Assembly: GCA_964246985.1 (NCBI GenBank)
Contig: CAXTSE010000004.1
Coordinates: forward strand, 1-64,000
Reading direction: 5' to 3'
From: CAXTSE01 sp964246985
GTDB taxonomy: Bacteria; Actinomycetota; Actinomycetes; Actinomycetales; Microbacteriaceae
DNA length: 64,000 nucleotides
Part shown: piece by piece, positions 8,309 to 16,621 of the stretch
Numbering within the stretch: position 1 is the first letter of the stretch
Layout: each line of letters opens with the position of its first letter
Translations under genes and position numbers: made by a program
The notes under the pieces: model-generated
What the model saw: only the letters and a program-made list of their open reading frames with translations
The model's database searches: none
Told to the model about the DNA's origin: nothing

Positions 8309-9739
8309 ATGAACGATCTCGCGACCCTCGGGCAGCGCATGCGGCACTTCCGCGTCGAGGCCGGGCTCACGCTCGACCAGCTCGGCACCGACGTCGGCAT
8401 CGCCGCGAGCCAGCTCTCGCTGATGGAGAACGGCAAGCGCGAACCGCGGCTGTCGCTGCTCGGCGCGATCGCCGCACGGCTCGGGGTCCCCGTCTCGGAC
8501 CTGCTCGAGCCGACACCGCCGAGCGAACGCGCCCGGCTCGAGATCGAGCTCGACCGAGCCCAGTCGAGCCCGATATACGCCGAGCTCGGCCTGCCGAGCC
8601 TCCGGGCAGGCAAGAGCATGAGCGACGACACGCTGCGTGCCCTGGTGGGCATGCACGCCGAGCTCGCCCGCCGCGCTCGGGAGGCGATCGCGACCCCCGA
8701 GGAGGCTCGGCGGGCCAACACCGAGCTGCGCGCCATGATGCGCGCGCGCGACAACCACATCCCCGAGATCGAGGAGCTCGCCGAGCAGCAGCTGAAGTCG
8801 GTCGGGCACGTGAGCGGTGCGCTGACCCACCGATCGGTGCGTCAGATGGCCGAGAACCTCGGATTCGAGCTCGTCCATGTGGGTGACCTCCCGCATTCGA
8901 CGCGGTCGGTCACCGATCTCAAGAACGGCCGCATCTACCTGCCGCCGGCGTCCATCCCCGGCGGCCACGGCCTCCGCTCGATGGCGCTCCAGGCGATCGC
9001 GCACCGCCTGCTGGGGCACTCGGCGCCCGCGGACTATGCCGAATTCCTGCATCAGCGACTCGAGATCAACTACTTCGCGTCCGCATGTCTGATGCCCCTC
9101 GCGCAGTCGGTGCAGTTCCTGCGGCAGGCCAAAACGGATCGCAACATCGCCGTCGAGGACTTCCGGGATGCGTTCGGCACCACCCACGAATCCGCGGCCC
9201 TGCGTTTCACCAACATCGCGACGCCCTACCTCGACATGACCTGGCACTTCATGCGGGTCGGCGACGACGGGGCCGTCTACAAGGCGTACGAGAACGACGG
9301 GATGCGGCTGCCGGTCGACGTGACCGGCTCGATCGAGGGCGAGGTCGTCTGCCGCATGTGGAGCGCGCGGCAGGCGTTCGACCGCACCAACCGCACGACC
9401 GAGTTCTACCAGTACACCGACACGCCCCAGGGCAGCTTCTTCGAGTCGACGCAGACCGGAACGAGCGCCAGCGAGGAGTTCTCGATCACCCTCGGCGTGC
9501 CGTGGGGCGACTCGAAGTGGTTCCGCGGCCGCGACACGACGCGCCGCCAGCAGTCACGCTGCCCCGACGCCAGCTGCTGCCGGCGCCCGCCGAGCGACCT
9601 GGCCGAGCACTGGCAGGGCCGCGCCTGGACGAGCGCCAAGGTGCACGCCCACATCTTCTCGCCGTTGCCGTCGGGCACGTTCCCCGGCGTCGACGACCGC
9701 GAGCTGTACGAGTTCCTCGAGGCGCACGCGTCGAGCTGA
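8309..9739 (+). CDS. RamB-like XRE transcriptional regulator (ScfR/DUF2083 type)
   Basis: The protein is 476 residues. An N-terminal XRE helix-turn-helix (about 5-60; LTLDQLGTDVGIAASQLSLM and GKREPRLSL) is followed by a helical linker and an IrrE/ImmA-like region near 220-260 that reads AIAHRLLGH and lacks an intact HExxH. The C-terminal part has a Cys cluster (CPDASCC) seen in RamB/ScfR proteins, regulators of acetate, propionate and glyoxylate metabolism. Divergent transcription from pckG suggests it controls gluconeogenesis. The ATG at 8309 was chosen because the upstream ATG at 8297 overlaps a -10 box. A 7-base palindrome covers its promoter. Confidence 0.85.
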   Translation: MNDLATLGQRMRHFRVEAGLTLDQLGTDVGIAASQLSLMENGKREPRLSLLGAIAARLGVPVSDLLEPTPPSERARLEIELDRAQSSPIYAELGLPSLRAGKSMSDDTLRALVGMHAELARRAREAIATPEEARRANTELRAMMRARDNHIPEIEELAEQQLKSVGHVSGALTHRSVRQMAENLGFELVHVGDLPHSTRSVTDLKNGRIYLPPASIPGGHGLRSMALQAIAHRLLGHSAPADYAEFLHQRLEINYFASACLMPLAQSVQFLRQAKTDRNIAVEDFRDAFGTTHESAALRFTNIATPYLDMTWHFMRVGDDGAVYKAYENDGMRLPVDVTGSIEGEVVCRMWSARQAFDRTNRTTEFYQYTDTPQGSFFESTQTGTSASEEFSITLGVPWGDSKWFRGRDTTRRQQSRCPDASCCRRPPSDLAEHWQGRAWTSAKVHAHIFSPLPSGTFPGVDDRELYEFLEAHASS

Positions 9740-9740
9740 G

Positions 9741-10823
9741 CTACCCCGCGCCCCGCGCCAGCTCTGCACCGGCCACCCGCAGCCAGTGCTCCGGCGCTGC
9801 GTGGGCGGCGCCGACCGACCCCGCGAGGTCGGCCAGCGCGACCGACCGCACCCCCGGATCCAGGCTGATCACCCCGGCCACCACGACCGCGAGCGCTCCC
9901 GCGAGCTCGAGCACGTGCCCGACGACCTTGCCGGTCGTCGAGGTCGCGTCGAAGCGCCCCTCGCCCGTGATCACGAGATCCGCGGATGCGATCGCGGCGT
10001 CGAGCCCCGTCATCGCCCCGATCGCGCCCGACCCGGCCTCGACCGTCGCGCCCCAGGCGGCGAGGAAGCCGAACCCCGCACCACCGGCGGCGCCGGAGCC
10101 CGGACGCAGAGAGAGCGTCGGATCGGCGGTGAGCTGGGCGGCGAAGCGTGCGAGCGCCGCGTCGAGGTCGGCCACGTCGTCTGGGGTCGCACCCTTCTGC
10201 GGGCCGAAGACGGCGGCCGCGCCGCGCGGTCCGAGCAGGGGAGCGGTGACATCGGTGAGCACCCGCACGCCGCCCGCGGGGCGCGGCCGCAGCCGACTCG
10301 CGTCGACGTGTGCCAGGCGAGCGAGGGCGGCTCCACCGTCCGGCAGGTCGCGCCCCGTGTCATCGAGCAGCCGCAGGCCGAGCGCCGCCAGGGCGCCCGC
10401 GCCGCCGTCGGTGGATGCCGATCCGCCGAGCCCGACGATCAGACGCGTCGCCCCGGCATCCAGCGCCGACGCGATGACGTCGCCGAGTCCGCGGGTCGTC
10501 GCTCTGCGCGGGTCGAGCGCGCTCATGAGCGGCAGGCCGGATACCTGGGCGAGCTCGACGACAGCCGTTCCGTCGGGCAGCTGCAGCCATTCGCCGCGGG
10601 TCGGCCGACCGTCCGGACCGGTCACGGTGCCCGCGTCGCGCCGCAGCGCGCCGGGCACCGAAGCTGCCACCGCATCCAACGTCCCCTCGCCGCCGTCGGC
10701 CTGAGGGCGCAGCACGATCTCGTCCCCCGGACGCACGGCGAGCCAGCCTTCGGCGAGCGCGGCTGCGGCCTCGTGGGCGCTGATCGAGCCCTTGAACGAG
10801 TCCGGCGCGACGATGATCCTCAA
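9741..10823 (-). CDS. glxK: Glycerate kinase
   Basis: The protein is 360 residues, usual for class II-type glycerate kinase (GlxK/GarK family), which phosphorylates D-glycerate to feed glyoxylate or serine carbon into glycolysis. The diagnostic N-terminus RIIVAPDSFKGS begins right after a TTG codon at 10821-10823; conserved glycine motifs GLGGSASTDGGAGA (about 185) and VITGEGRFDATS (about 300) are present. The TTG is only 1 base beyond the tRNA-Arg discriminator base, and no other start fits the family N-terminus. The GGGGGC of the tRNA acceptor strand lies where a ribosome binding site would be. It converges with the RamB-like gene, separated by one base. Confidence 0.9.
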   Translation of the reverse strand: MRIIVAPDSFKGSISAHEAAAALAEGWLAVRPGDEIVLRPQADGGEGTLDAVAASVPGALRRDAGTVTGPDGRPTRGEWLQLPDGTAVVELAQVSGLPLMSALDPRRATTRGLGDVIASALDAGATRLIVGLGGSASTDGGAGALAALGLRLLDDTGRDLPDGGAALARLAHVDASRLRPRPAGGVRVLTDVTAPLLGPRGAAAVFGPQKGATPDDVADLDAALARFAAQLTADPTLSLRPGSGAAGGAGFGFLAAWGATVEAGSGAIGAMTGLDAAIASADLVITGEGRFDATSTTGKVVGHVLELAGALAVVVAGVISLDPGVRSVALADLAGSVGAAHAAPEHWLRVAGAELARGAG

Positions 10824-10824
10824 G

Positions 10825-10897
10825 TGCCCCCGACACGATTCGAACGTGCGACCTCTTCCTCCGGAGGGAAGCGCTCTATCCACTGAGCTACGGGGGC
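10825..10897 (-). tRNA. tRNA-Arg (anticodon CCG)
   Basis: Read on the minus strand, a complete cloverleaf is visible: acceptor GCCCCCG/CGGGGGC (7 perfect pairs), D stem GCTC/GAGC, anticodon stem CTTCC/GGAAG with loop CTCCGGA giving anticodon CCG for codon CGG, and a T arm GCACG/CGTGT around TTCGAAT. The discriminator base is A and the 3' CCA is not encoded. The glycerate kinase start codon follows within 2 bases, so the two may share a transcript. Confidence 0.97.
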
Positions 10898-10909
10898 GGG
10901 ATGCGGAAC

Positions 10910-10916
10910 TAGGTTA
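10910..10916. promoter_or_regulatory. Candidate divergent -10 boxes (tRNA-Arg and transglutaminase leader)
   Basis: TAGGTT on the plus strand (10910-10915) and TAACCT on the minus strand (10911-10916) nearly coincide, and both match TANNNT. The plus box lies 6 nt before a short ATG frame; the minus box lies 13 nt before the tRNA 5' end. Neither has an obvious -35 box. Confidence 0.3.
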
Positions 10917-10921
10917 GCAGT

Positions 10922-10957
10922 ATGCCCCCCGCCGCCCTGCCGTCACGGCACCGCTGA
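10922..10957 (+). CDS. Possible 11-residue leader peptide before the transglutaminase gene
   Basis: An ATG at 10922 begins an 11-codon frame (MPPAALPSRHR) that ends in TGA 10955-10957, sharing its A with the ATG of the next gene. That gene has no Shine-Dalgarno sequence, so translation could be coupled through termination and reinitiation. A TAGGTT box 6 nt upstream would make this a leaderless leader ORF. The assignment is speculative. Confidence 0.25.
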   Translation: MPPAALPSRHR

Positions 10958-11751
10958 TGCGGCGCGACCTGGGCTCGCAGATGAGCTTCGACGTCGTCGC
11001 GCCGACCGAGTTCATGCTGGCGATCTCGGTCGCCGATCAGGTCCCGGTCGAGGGCGAGACGCTGCGGATCAGCATCGACGGCAGGCCCGTCGTTCCGCGA
11101 GAGGTGCCGGATGCGCACGGCACGCGACTGCAGCTGTTCGAGACGGATGCGGGCCTGCTCGACATCTCCTACGCCGCGAGCGTGGTCGGTCGCGCGCCGG
11201 CGCCGCCCGTCGATGCGATCGACGCCGTGACCTACCTCCGGCCGAGCCGCTACGTGCAGTCGGACACCCTGCAGCCGTTCGCGCGCGAGACCTTCCCCGA
11301 CCTCGGCGGCACCGATCTCGCGGCGACGGTGTCGGCCTGGGTGCACGACCACCTCGCCTACGAGCCGGGGGCGACCTCGCCGACCGGGGGAGCGGTCGAG
11401 ACGCTCGAGGCCCGCGCCGGGGTGTGCCGCGACTTCGCCCATCTCACCGCCGCGCTGCTGCGCGCGCTCGACGTGCCCGCCCGCCTGGTCGCCGTCTATG
11501 CTCCGCAGCTGGTGCCGATGGACTTCCACGCCGTGGTCGAGGCGCTGATCGACGAGCGCTGGGTCGTACTCGACTCGACCAGGCTGGCCCCGCGATCCGG
11601 CATGGTGCGCATGTCGACAGGTCGCGACGCGGCGGACACCGCCTGGCTCACCAATACGCTCGCGGATGTCAGCCTGCTCACACTGGGCGTCCAGGCCACC
11701 GCAGACGAGCAGCTGTCCGACGATCCCGACGAGCTGGTGGTGCTGGGGTAG
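10957..11751 (+). CDS. Transglutaminase-like superfamily protein
   Basis: The protein is 264 residues. It has an N-terminal beta-rich domain (about 1-110; FDVVAPTEFMLAISVAD) followed by a papain-like transglutaminase core. The triad is intact: Cys157 in GVCRDFAHL, His191 in MDFHAVVEA and Asp206 in VVLDSTRL. There is no signal peptide, so it is probably cytoplasmic, and the family commonly acts as a peptidase or amidase rather than a crosslinker. The ATG at 10957 keeps the family N-terminus; an in-frame ATG at 10981 would remove eight residues. It stands alone and converges with a lipoprotein gene. The substrate is unknown. It contrasts with the inactive transglutaminase domain at 53.5 kb. Confidence 0.85.
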   Translation: MRRDLGSQMSFDVVAPTEFMLAISVADQVPVEGETLRISIDGRPVVPREVPDAHGTRLQLFETDAGLLDISYAASVVGRAPAPPVDAIDAVTYLRPSRYVQSDTLQPFARETFPDLGGTDLAATVSAWVHDHLAYEPGATSPTGGAVETLEARAGVCRDFAHLTAALLRALDVPARLVAVYAPQLVPMDFHAVVEALIDERWVVLDSTRLAPRSGMVRMSTGRDAADTAWLTNTLADVSLLTLGVQATADEQLSDDPDELVVLG

Positions 11752-11779
11752 GTGCGGCCCGCGGACGGGCGCCGCCGGC

Positions 11780-12364
11780 CTACGCCAGCGCGGCGAGCGC
11801 CGAGTTGACGATCTCCGACGCGTCGCCCGGCTCGAAGAAGAACGGCGACGTGGCGACGAGCCAGTAGCTGCCCTGGAACACGATGGCGGTGCCGACCCCG
11901 TTCGACTCCGAGAAGTAGGCCTCGTCGCCGTAGGTCGGCACCGGCTCGCTGGCCGCGAACGCCTCGTTCTTGAGCCTCGTCAGAGTGCTGTCGTCGAGGG
12001 ATGCGACCGAGAGCACGATGCTCTCGCCGCTCGAGAGGTTCTGCCAGCGGCAGGCGATCCCGTCCTCGGAGACCGCCGTCTCGGCATCCGACCCGGCGGT
12101 GGGCGTGTAGTCGTCGATCGCGGCGAAGTTCGGGTTGTAGACGTAGAGGGTGTCGGCAGACACCAGCTCGGCGCAGGTCGCGTCGATCGGCGTGCTGACC
12201 GGGGTCTCGACCGGCGCGGGGGTGTCGGTGGGCGTCGCGGATGCGGTGGGCGCCGGGGAGGCGGACGGCGTCACCTCGGGCTCGGGCACGCAGCCGGCCA
12301 GCAGGGCGAGGGTCACGGCGGCGAGGGCGAGGGGCGCGATGGTGAGGCGCGGGGGCGTCGTCAT
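11780..12364 (-). CDS. Predicted lipoprotein, function unknown
   Basis: The protein is 194 residues. It has a type II signal sequence with the lipobox LLAG-Cys at residue 25, then a 30-residue Pro/Thr/Ser/Ala linker (TPSASPAPTASATPTD), and a compact domain of about 125 residues with two Cys (DATCAELV and IACRWQN) that probably form a disulphide, plus aromatic motifs WLVATSPFFF. The ATG at 12362-12364 was chosen because it directly precedes the signal peptide; a GAGAAT sequence ending 6 nt upstream may be a weak leaderless -10 box. The domain resembles small substrate- or cell-wall-binding lipoproteins of actinobacteria, but I do not recognise a named family. It is divergent from argS. Confidence 0.75.
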   Translation of the reverse strand: MTTPPRLTIAPLALAAVTLALLAGCVPEPEVTPSASPAPTASATPTDTPAPVETPVSTPIDATCAELVSADTLYVYNPNFAAIDDYTPTAGSDAETAVSEDGIACRWQNLSSGESIVLSVASLDDSTLTRLKNEAFAASEPVPTYGDEAYFSESNGVGTAIVFQGSYWLVATSPFFFEPGDASEIVNSALAALA

Positions 12365-12429
12365 GTGCTCATTCTCGCGCGGCCATCCCCGGCCGCTCAC
12401 GCACGCCGGGCCGAACGTGATGCCTCCGT

Positions 12430-12435
12430 TAGGAT
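12430..12435 (+). promoter_or_regulatory. Candidate -10 box of argS
   Basis: TAGGAT is an excellent -10 match and lies 8 nt before the GTG start of argS. This predicts a leaderless or near-leaderless mRNA. The AGGA inside it could also serve as a ribosome binding site, so the two readings cannot be separated from sequence. Confidence 0.45.
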
Positions 12436-12443
12436 CGACCCTT

Positions 12444-14108
12444 GTGAATCCCGCCGAACTGACCGCCGCTCTGCTCGACGTCGTGAGGTCGGTCGCAGCC
12501 CAGCGCGGGGTCGATGCGGGGGCGCAGATCGCGCCCGACGACGTCACCCTCGAGCGTCCGCGCAACCGCGATCACGGCGACTGGGCGTCGAACGTCGCCC
12601 TCAAGCTCGGCAAGCGCCTCGGCCTCGATCCGAGGATCTTCGCCGGTGAGCTCGCCACCGCGCTCGCCGGGGTCGACGGCGTCGCTCGGGCCGAGGTCGC
12701 CGGGCCGGGGTTCCTCAACATCACGCTCGACGCCGCGGCCGCCGGAGTGCTCGCCCAGCGGATCGTCGAGGCTGGCGAGGCGTACGGGCGCGGCACCCTG
12801 TACGACGGGGTGACGATCAACCTCGAGTTCGTCTCGGCGAACCCGACGGGGCCCATGCACATCGGCGGCGCCCGCTGGGCCGCCGTCGGCGACAGCCTCG
12901 CTCGCATCTTCCAGGCCCAGGGCGGCGCGGTCACCCGCGAGTACTACTTCAACGACCACGGCGCGCAGATCGACAGGTTCTCGCGCAGCCTGCTCGCCGC
13001 GCACCTGGGAGAGTCGGCCCCGGAGGATGGCTACGGCGGCGCCTACATCCTCGAGATCGCCGCGCGCGTCGAGGCCGACTACCCCGGCGATCTGGCCGCC
13101 CTTCCCCGTGCCGAGGCGCAGGAGGTCTTCCGCGAGCTCGGCGTCAACTTCATGTTCGCCGACATCAAGGCGGGCATGCACGACTTCGGGGTCGACTTCG
13201 ACGTCTACTTCCACGAGAACGAGGTGCACGAATCGGGTGCCGTCGAGCGCGCCGTCGCCCGCCTCCGCGACCTCGGCCACATCTACGAGGCCGACGGCGC
13301 CACCTGGTTGCGCACCACCGAGTTCGGCGACGACAAGGACCGCGTCGTCATCAAGAGCGACGGTGAGGCCGCCTACATCTCCGGCGACCTGGCCTACTAC
13401 CTCAACAAGCGCGAGCGCGGCTTCGAGCGCAACCTGATCCTGCTCGGCGCCGATCACCACGGCTACGTGAAGCGCCTGATGGCGATGACCGCCGCGTTCG
13501 GCGATGTGCCCTACGTCAACCTCGAGATCATCATCGGCCAGCTCGTCAACCTGGTGCGCAACGGCGAGCCGATGCGGATGTCGAAGCGCGCAGGCACGGT
13601 CGTCACGATGGAGGACCTCGTCGAGGCGGTCGGCGTCGACGCCGCCCGGTACGCCCTCGTGCGCAGCTCGGTCGACTCCAACATCGACATCGACCTCGAT
13701 CTGCTGACGCGGAAGACCAACGACAACCCGGTCTTCTACGTGCAGTACGCCCACGCCCGCACGCAGGCCGTCGCCCGCAATGCGGCGGCGTCCGGTGTCG
13801 ACACCTCGGTGTTCGACGCGTCCCTCCTCGAGCACGAGACCGAGAGCCTGCTGCTCGGGCTGCTCGCCGAGTTCCCACGCGTCATCCTGCAGGCCGCCGA
13901 GCTGCGCGAACCGCACCGCATCGCCCGCTACCTGGAGGGCCTCGCATCCGCCTATCACGCCTGGTACGGGGCCTGCCGCGTCATCCCGCTCGGCGACGCG
14001 CCGGTCGAGGACGTGCACCGTACCCGCCTCTGGCTCAACGACGCCGCCGGCCAGGTGCTGCGCAACGGCCTGGGCCTTCTCGGCGTCTCGGCGCCGGAGA
14101 AGATGTAG
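12444..14108 (+). CDS. argS: Arginyl-tRNA synthetase
   Basis: The protein is 554 residues, typical for class Ia ArgRS, which charges tRNA-Arg with arginine. It has an N-terminal Add-1 domain, then FVSANPTGPMHIGGAR (HIGH signature as HIGG near 138), a KMSKS-like MSKRAGT near 378, and the DALR anticodon-binding domain with NPVFYVQYAHAR at the C-terminal third. The GTG start at 12444 lies 8 nt after a TAGGAT box; the frame extends upstream but without family similarity. It is followed after 3 bases by the DUF2993 gene. argS directly before lysine/threonine genes and rho is the same order as in mycobacteria. Confidence 0.97.
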   Translation: MNPAELTAALLDVVRSVAAQRGVDAGAQIAPDDVTLERPRNRDHGDWASNVALKLGKRLGLDPRIFAGELATALAGVDGVARAEVAGPGFLNITLDAAAAGVLAQRIVEAGEAYGRGTLYDGVTINLEFVSANPTGPMHIGGARWAAVGDSLARIFQAQGGAVTREYYFNDHGAQIDRFSRSLLAAHLGESAPEDGYGGAYILEIAARVEADYPGDLAALPRAEAQEVFRELGVNFMFADIKAGMHDFGVDFDVYFHENEVHESGAVERAVARLRDLGHIYEADGATWLRTTEFGDDKDRVVIKSDGEAAYISGDLAYYLNKRERGFERNLILLGADHHGYVKRLMAMTAAFGDVPYVNLEIIIGQLVNLVRNGEPMRMSKRAGTVVTMEDLVEAVGVDAARYALVRSSVDSNIDIDLDLLTRKTNDNPVFYVQYAHARTQAVARNAAASGVDTSVFDASLLEHETESLLLGLLAEFPRVILQAAELREPHRIARYLEGLASAYHAWYGACRVIPLGDAPVEDVHRTRLWLNDAAGQVLRNGLGLLGVSAPEKM

Positions 14109-14111
14109 CGG

Positions 14112-15035
14112 ATGCCCGACACCCCACCTGACTCGACCCGGCCCGACGGAGAGCCGGGCGACACCCAACCCCTCGATCCCGGCGACCTGCCGGCAACGGC
14201 CCCCGAGCCCGCCGCCACGACCAAGCCGATCCCGGTGGTCCCCCTGCCCGTCGTGGTCGTCGAGACGACGCCACGCAGGCGTCGCCGGGTCTGGCCGTTC
14301 GTCGCCGTCGGGGTGCTCCTCGTGCTGCTCGTCGTCGGCTTCTTCATCGCCGACTCCCTCGCGAAGGACTACGCCCGCGACTACATCCGCACGCGCATCG
14401 TCGAGGTGCTGCAGATCGACCCGGCCACCCCGGTCTCGGTCGACATCGGCACGGGATCGGTGCTGCTGCAGGCCCTCACCGGCAAGCTGGATCGCGTCGA
14501 CATCACCGCAGACCAGGTCACCTTCGGCGCTCTGACGGGCGCCGCCACGGTGCGCGCCGAGCAGGTGCCTCTCGATGCGGATGCGCCGGTCGGGTCGCTC
14601 GACATCACCTTCGCGGTCGCGGAGGGCGACGTCGCCGCGCTGGCAGGCAACCTGAGCGGACTCCAGCTCGACTCGATCGCGCTGCAGCAGCCCGAGATAG
14701 TCGCGACGACCTCGTTCAACCTGCTCTTCGTGACCCTGCCGGTGGGCATCGGGCTGACGCCGTCGGTCGACGCCGGGAAGCTCGTGTTCACGCCATCGAG
14801 CATCCGCGTGAACGACGAGAGCATCGCCGCGGAGGACCTGCTCGACAACCCCGTCCTGGGCGGTCTGGCGCGCCAGCTGCTCGCGCAGCAGACGTTCTGC
14901 GTCGCCGAGTACCTGCCGGTCGGTCTGACCGCGACGGACGCCGACGTGTCCGGCGACGACCTCGTGATCCGCGTGAACGGCGATGGCGTCGCCCTCGGCG
15001 GCCCCGACCTGACGACGATGGGCACCTGCGCCTGA
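14112..15035 (+). CDS. DUF2993 (LmeA-like) membrane-anchored protein
   Basis: The protein is 307 residues. A Pro/Asp/Thr-rich cytoplasmic N-terminus (1-55) with the basic patch RRRRRVWP precedes one transmembrane helix (about 60-80; PFVAVGVLLVLLVVGFFIA). The exterior part is a DUF2993 domain with repeating beta strands. LmeA of mycobacteria, a family member, binds phospholipids and acts in mannan/lipomannan maturation, so a cell-envelope lipid role is plausible. The start ATG is 3 bases after the argS stop, and translational coupling is likely. There is one Cys in the domain and one near the C-terminus. Confidence 0.8.
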   Translation: MPDTPPDSTRPDGEPGDTQPLDPGDLPATAPEPAATTKPIPVVPLPVVVVETTPRRRRRVWPFVAVGVLLVLLVVGFFIADSLAKDYARDYIRTRIVEVLQIDPATPVSVDIGTGSVLLQALTGKLDRVDITADQVTFGALTGAATVRAEQVPLDADAPVGSLDITFAVAEGDVAALAGNLSGLQLDSIALQQPEIVATTSFNLLFVTLPVGIGLTPSVDAGKLVFTPSSIRVNDESIAAEDLLDNPVLGGLARQLLAQQTFCVAEYLPVGLTATDADVSGDDLVIRVNGDGVALGGPDLTTMGTCA

Positions 15036-15207
15036 CCGCGGCCCCCGTCGCCGAGACCACAGGTGCTGCTGCGTCTCACGCGCAGGTGGAGCAGCGATCG
15101 CGGACTCGACGCCGCTGAACGCCCGCTAAACTGGCCCCGGCTTCAGGGACCAATCCGGGTTCGCTCGCCTCACCCTTCGTTCATACGTACCCGTGAGGTC
15201 GACCCGC
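15036..15207 (+). promoter_or_regulatory. lysA upstream region with candidate promoter
   Basis: This 172-base gap contains TAAACT (15127-15132), a good -10 box, with TCGACG about 15 bases upstream as a weak -35. It would give a leader of about 70 bases. A short inverted repeat CTGCG/CGCAG at about 15070-15085 could end argS-DUF2993 transcription, but no T tract follows. The leader is too short to hold a lysine riboswitch. Confidence 0.35.
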
Positions 15208-16608
15208 GTGACCGCCAACCCGCTCGCACCCGACTGGCTGCGGCATCCCGACGACGCGAACGCGCTCGCGTCCGCCGTCTGGTCGCGGAATGCGGTGCGC
15301 ACGACCGCCGGTGAGCTGCAGATCGCCGGGGTCGCGGCCTCCGCACTCGCCGCGGAGTTCGGCACGCCGCTGTACGTCGTCGACGAGGACGACGTCCGTG
15401 AGCGAGCTGCACACCTCAGGTCGAGCTTCGACGACGCGTTCGCCGCTCACGGCGCGGCGGTGCACGTCTACTACGCGGGCAAGGCGTTCCTCAGCACCGA
15501 GATCGCCCGCTGGATGCGCGACGCCGGTCTGCGCATCGACATCTGCAGCGAGGGCGAGCTCGCCGTCGCACTCGCCGCGGGCATCGACCCCGCCCAGCTC
15601 GGACACCACGGCAACAACAAGGGCCTCGCCGAGATCGACCGCAGCGTCGACGTCGGGGTGGGCGCGATCGTCCTCGACAGCGTCGTCGAGGTCGGTCGCG
15701 TGGCAGCCGCCGCGGCGCGTCACGGACGCGTGCAGGGTGTGCGGCTGCGCATCAACTCCGGCGTGCACGCGTCGACCCACGAGTACCTGGCGACCGCCCG
15801 CGAGGACCAGAAGTTCGGCATCCCGCTCGCTGAGGCGCCCGAGGTCGTCGCCCTGATCCGCTCGCACCCCGAGCTGCGCTTCCTCGGCCTGCACTCGCAC
15901 ATCGGATCGCAGATCTTCGAGTCCGACGGCTTCGCCGAGGCGGCTCGACGGCTGCTCGCCGTGCACGCCGCGCTGCTGGCCGGGGGAGACGTCCCCGAGC
16001 TCAACCTCGGCGGCGGATTCGGCATCGCCTACACGAGCGCCGACGTGGTCGCCCCCATCGTGGACATCGCAGCCGACTTCGCACGCGTCGTCGCGTCCGA
16101 ATGCGGCCGGCGCGGCATCCCGGTGCCCGATATCGCGATCGAGCCGGGTCGCTCGATCATCGGGCCGTCGACGACGACGCTCTACGAGGTCGGCACGATC
16201 AAGGACGTGCTCGTCTCGACCGGCGCCGACGAGACGGCGATCCGCAAGTATGTCTCGATCGACGGCGGCATGAGCGACAACATCCGCCCCGCGCTGTACG
16301 GCGCCGACTACACGGTGCGCCTCGCGAACCGCACCTCGGAGGCCGACCCGGCGCTGGTGCGCATCGCCGGCAAGCACTGCGAGTCGGGTGACATCGTCGT
16401 GCACGCCGACTACCTGCCGTCGGATGTCGCCCCCGGCGACCTCGTCGGCGTCCCGGCCACCGGTGCGTACTGCTGGGCGCTCGCCAGCAACTACAACTAC
16501 CTCGGTCGCCCCGCCGTCGTCGCCGTGCGCGACGGCTCGGCCCGCGTCATCGTGCGACGCGAGACCGAGGCCGACCTCCTGTCGAGAGACGCAGGGATCC
16601 AGCAGTGA
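15208..16608 (+). CDS. lysA: Diaminopimelate decarboxylase
   Basis: The protein is 466 residues. It is a PLP-dependent fold-III decarboxylase that turns meso-diaminopimelate into L-lysine, the last step of lysine synthesis. Seen in order: the PLP lysine in VYYAGKAFLS (about 94), HSHIGSQI (about 235), GGGFGIAYT (about 272), EPGRSI (about 313), and the substrate-binding Cys region with SIDGGMSDNIRPALYGADY near 350. I chose the GTG at 15208 because GAGG lies 9 nt upstream; the GTG at 15193 overlaps that site. It is the first gene of lysA-hom-thrC-thrB, with 13 bases to hom. Confidence 0.96.
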   Translation: MTANPLAPDWLRHPDDANALASAVWSRNAVRTTAGELQIAGVAASALAAEFGTPLYVVDEDDVRERAAHLRSSFDDAFAAHGAAVHVYYAGKAFLSTEIARWMRDAGLRIDICSEGELAVALAAGIDPAQLGHHGNNKGLAEIDRSVDVGVGAIVLDSVVEVGRVAAAAARHGRVQGVRLRINSGVHASTHEYLATAREDQKFGIPLAEAPEVVALIRSHPELRFLGLHSHIGSQIFESDGFAEAARRLLAVHAALLAGGDVPELNLGGGFGIAYTSADVVAPIVDIAADFARVVASECGRRGIPVPDIAIEPGRSIIGPSTTTLYEVGTIKDVLVSTGADETAIRKYVSIDGGMSDNIRPALYGADYTVRLANRTSEADPALVRIAGKHCESGDIVVHADYLPSDVAPGDLVGVPATGAYCWALASNYNYLGRPAVVAVRDGSARVIVRRETEADLLSRDAGIQQ

Positions 16609-16621
16609 CGGAGACACACGC

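Noticed and set aside
10824..10883. Glycerate kinase starting at an ATG at 10883
   Set aside because: That ATG lies inside the tRNA-Arg gene, and the added residues do not belong to the family.
12429..14168. A 579-codon minus-strand frame over argS
   Set aside because: argS is unambiguous on the plus strand. The minus frame has only composition-driven Val/Gly/Asp/Arg repeats.
15036..15207. Lysine riboswitch upstream of lysA
   Set aside because: The transcribed leader would be only about 70 bases, with none of the expected multi-helix structure.
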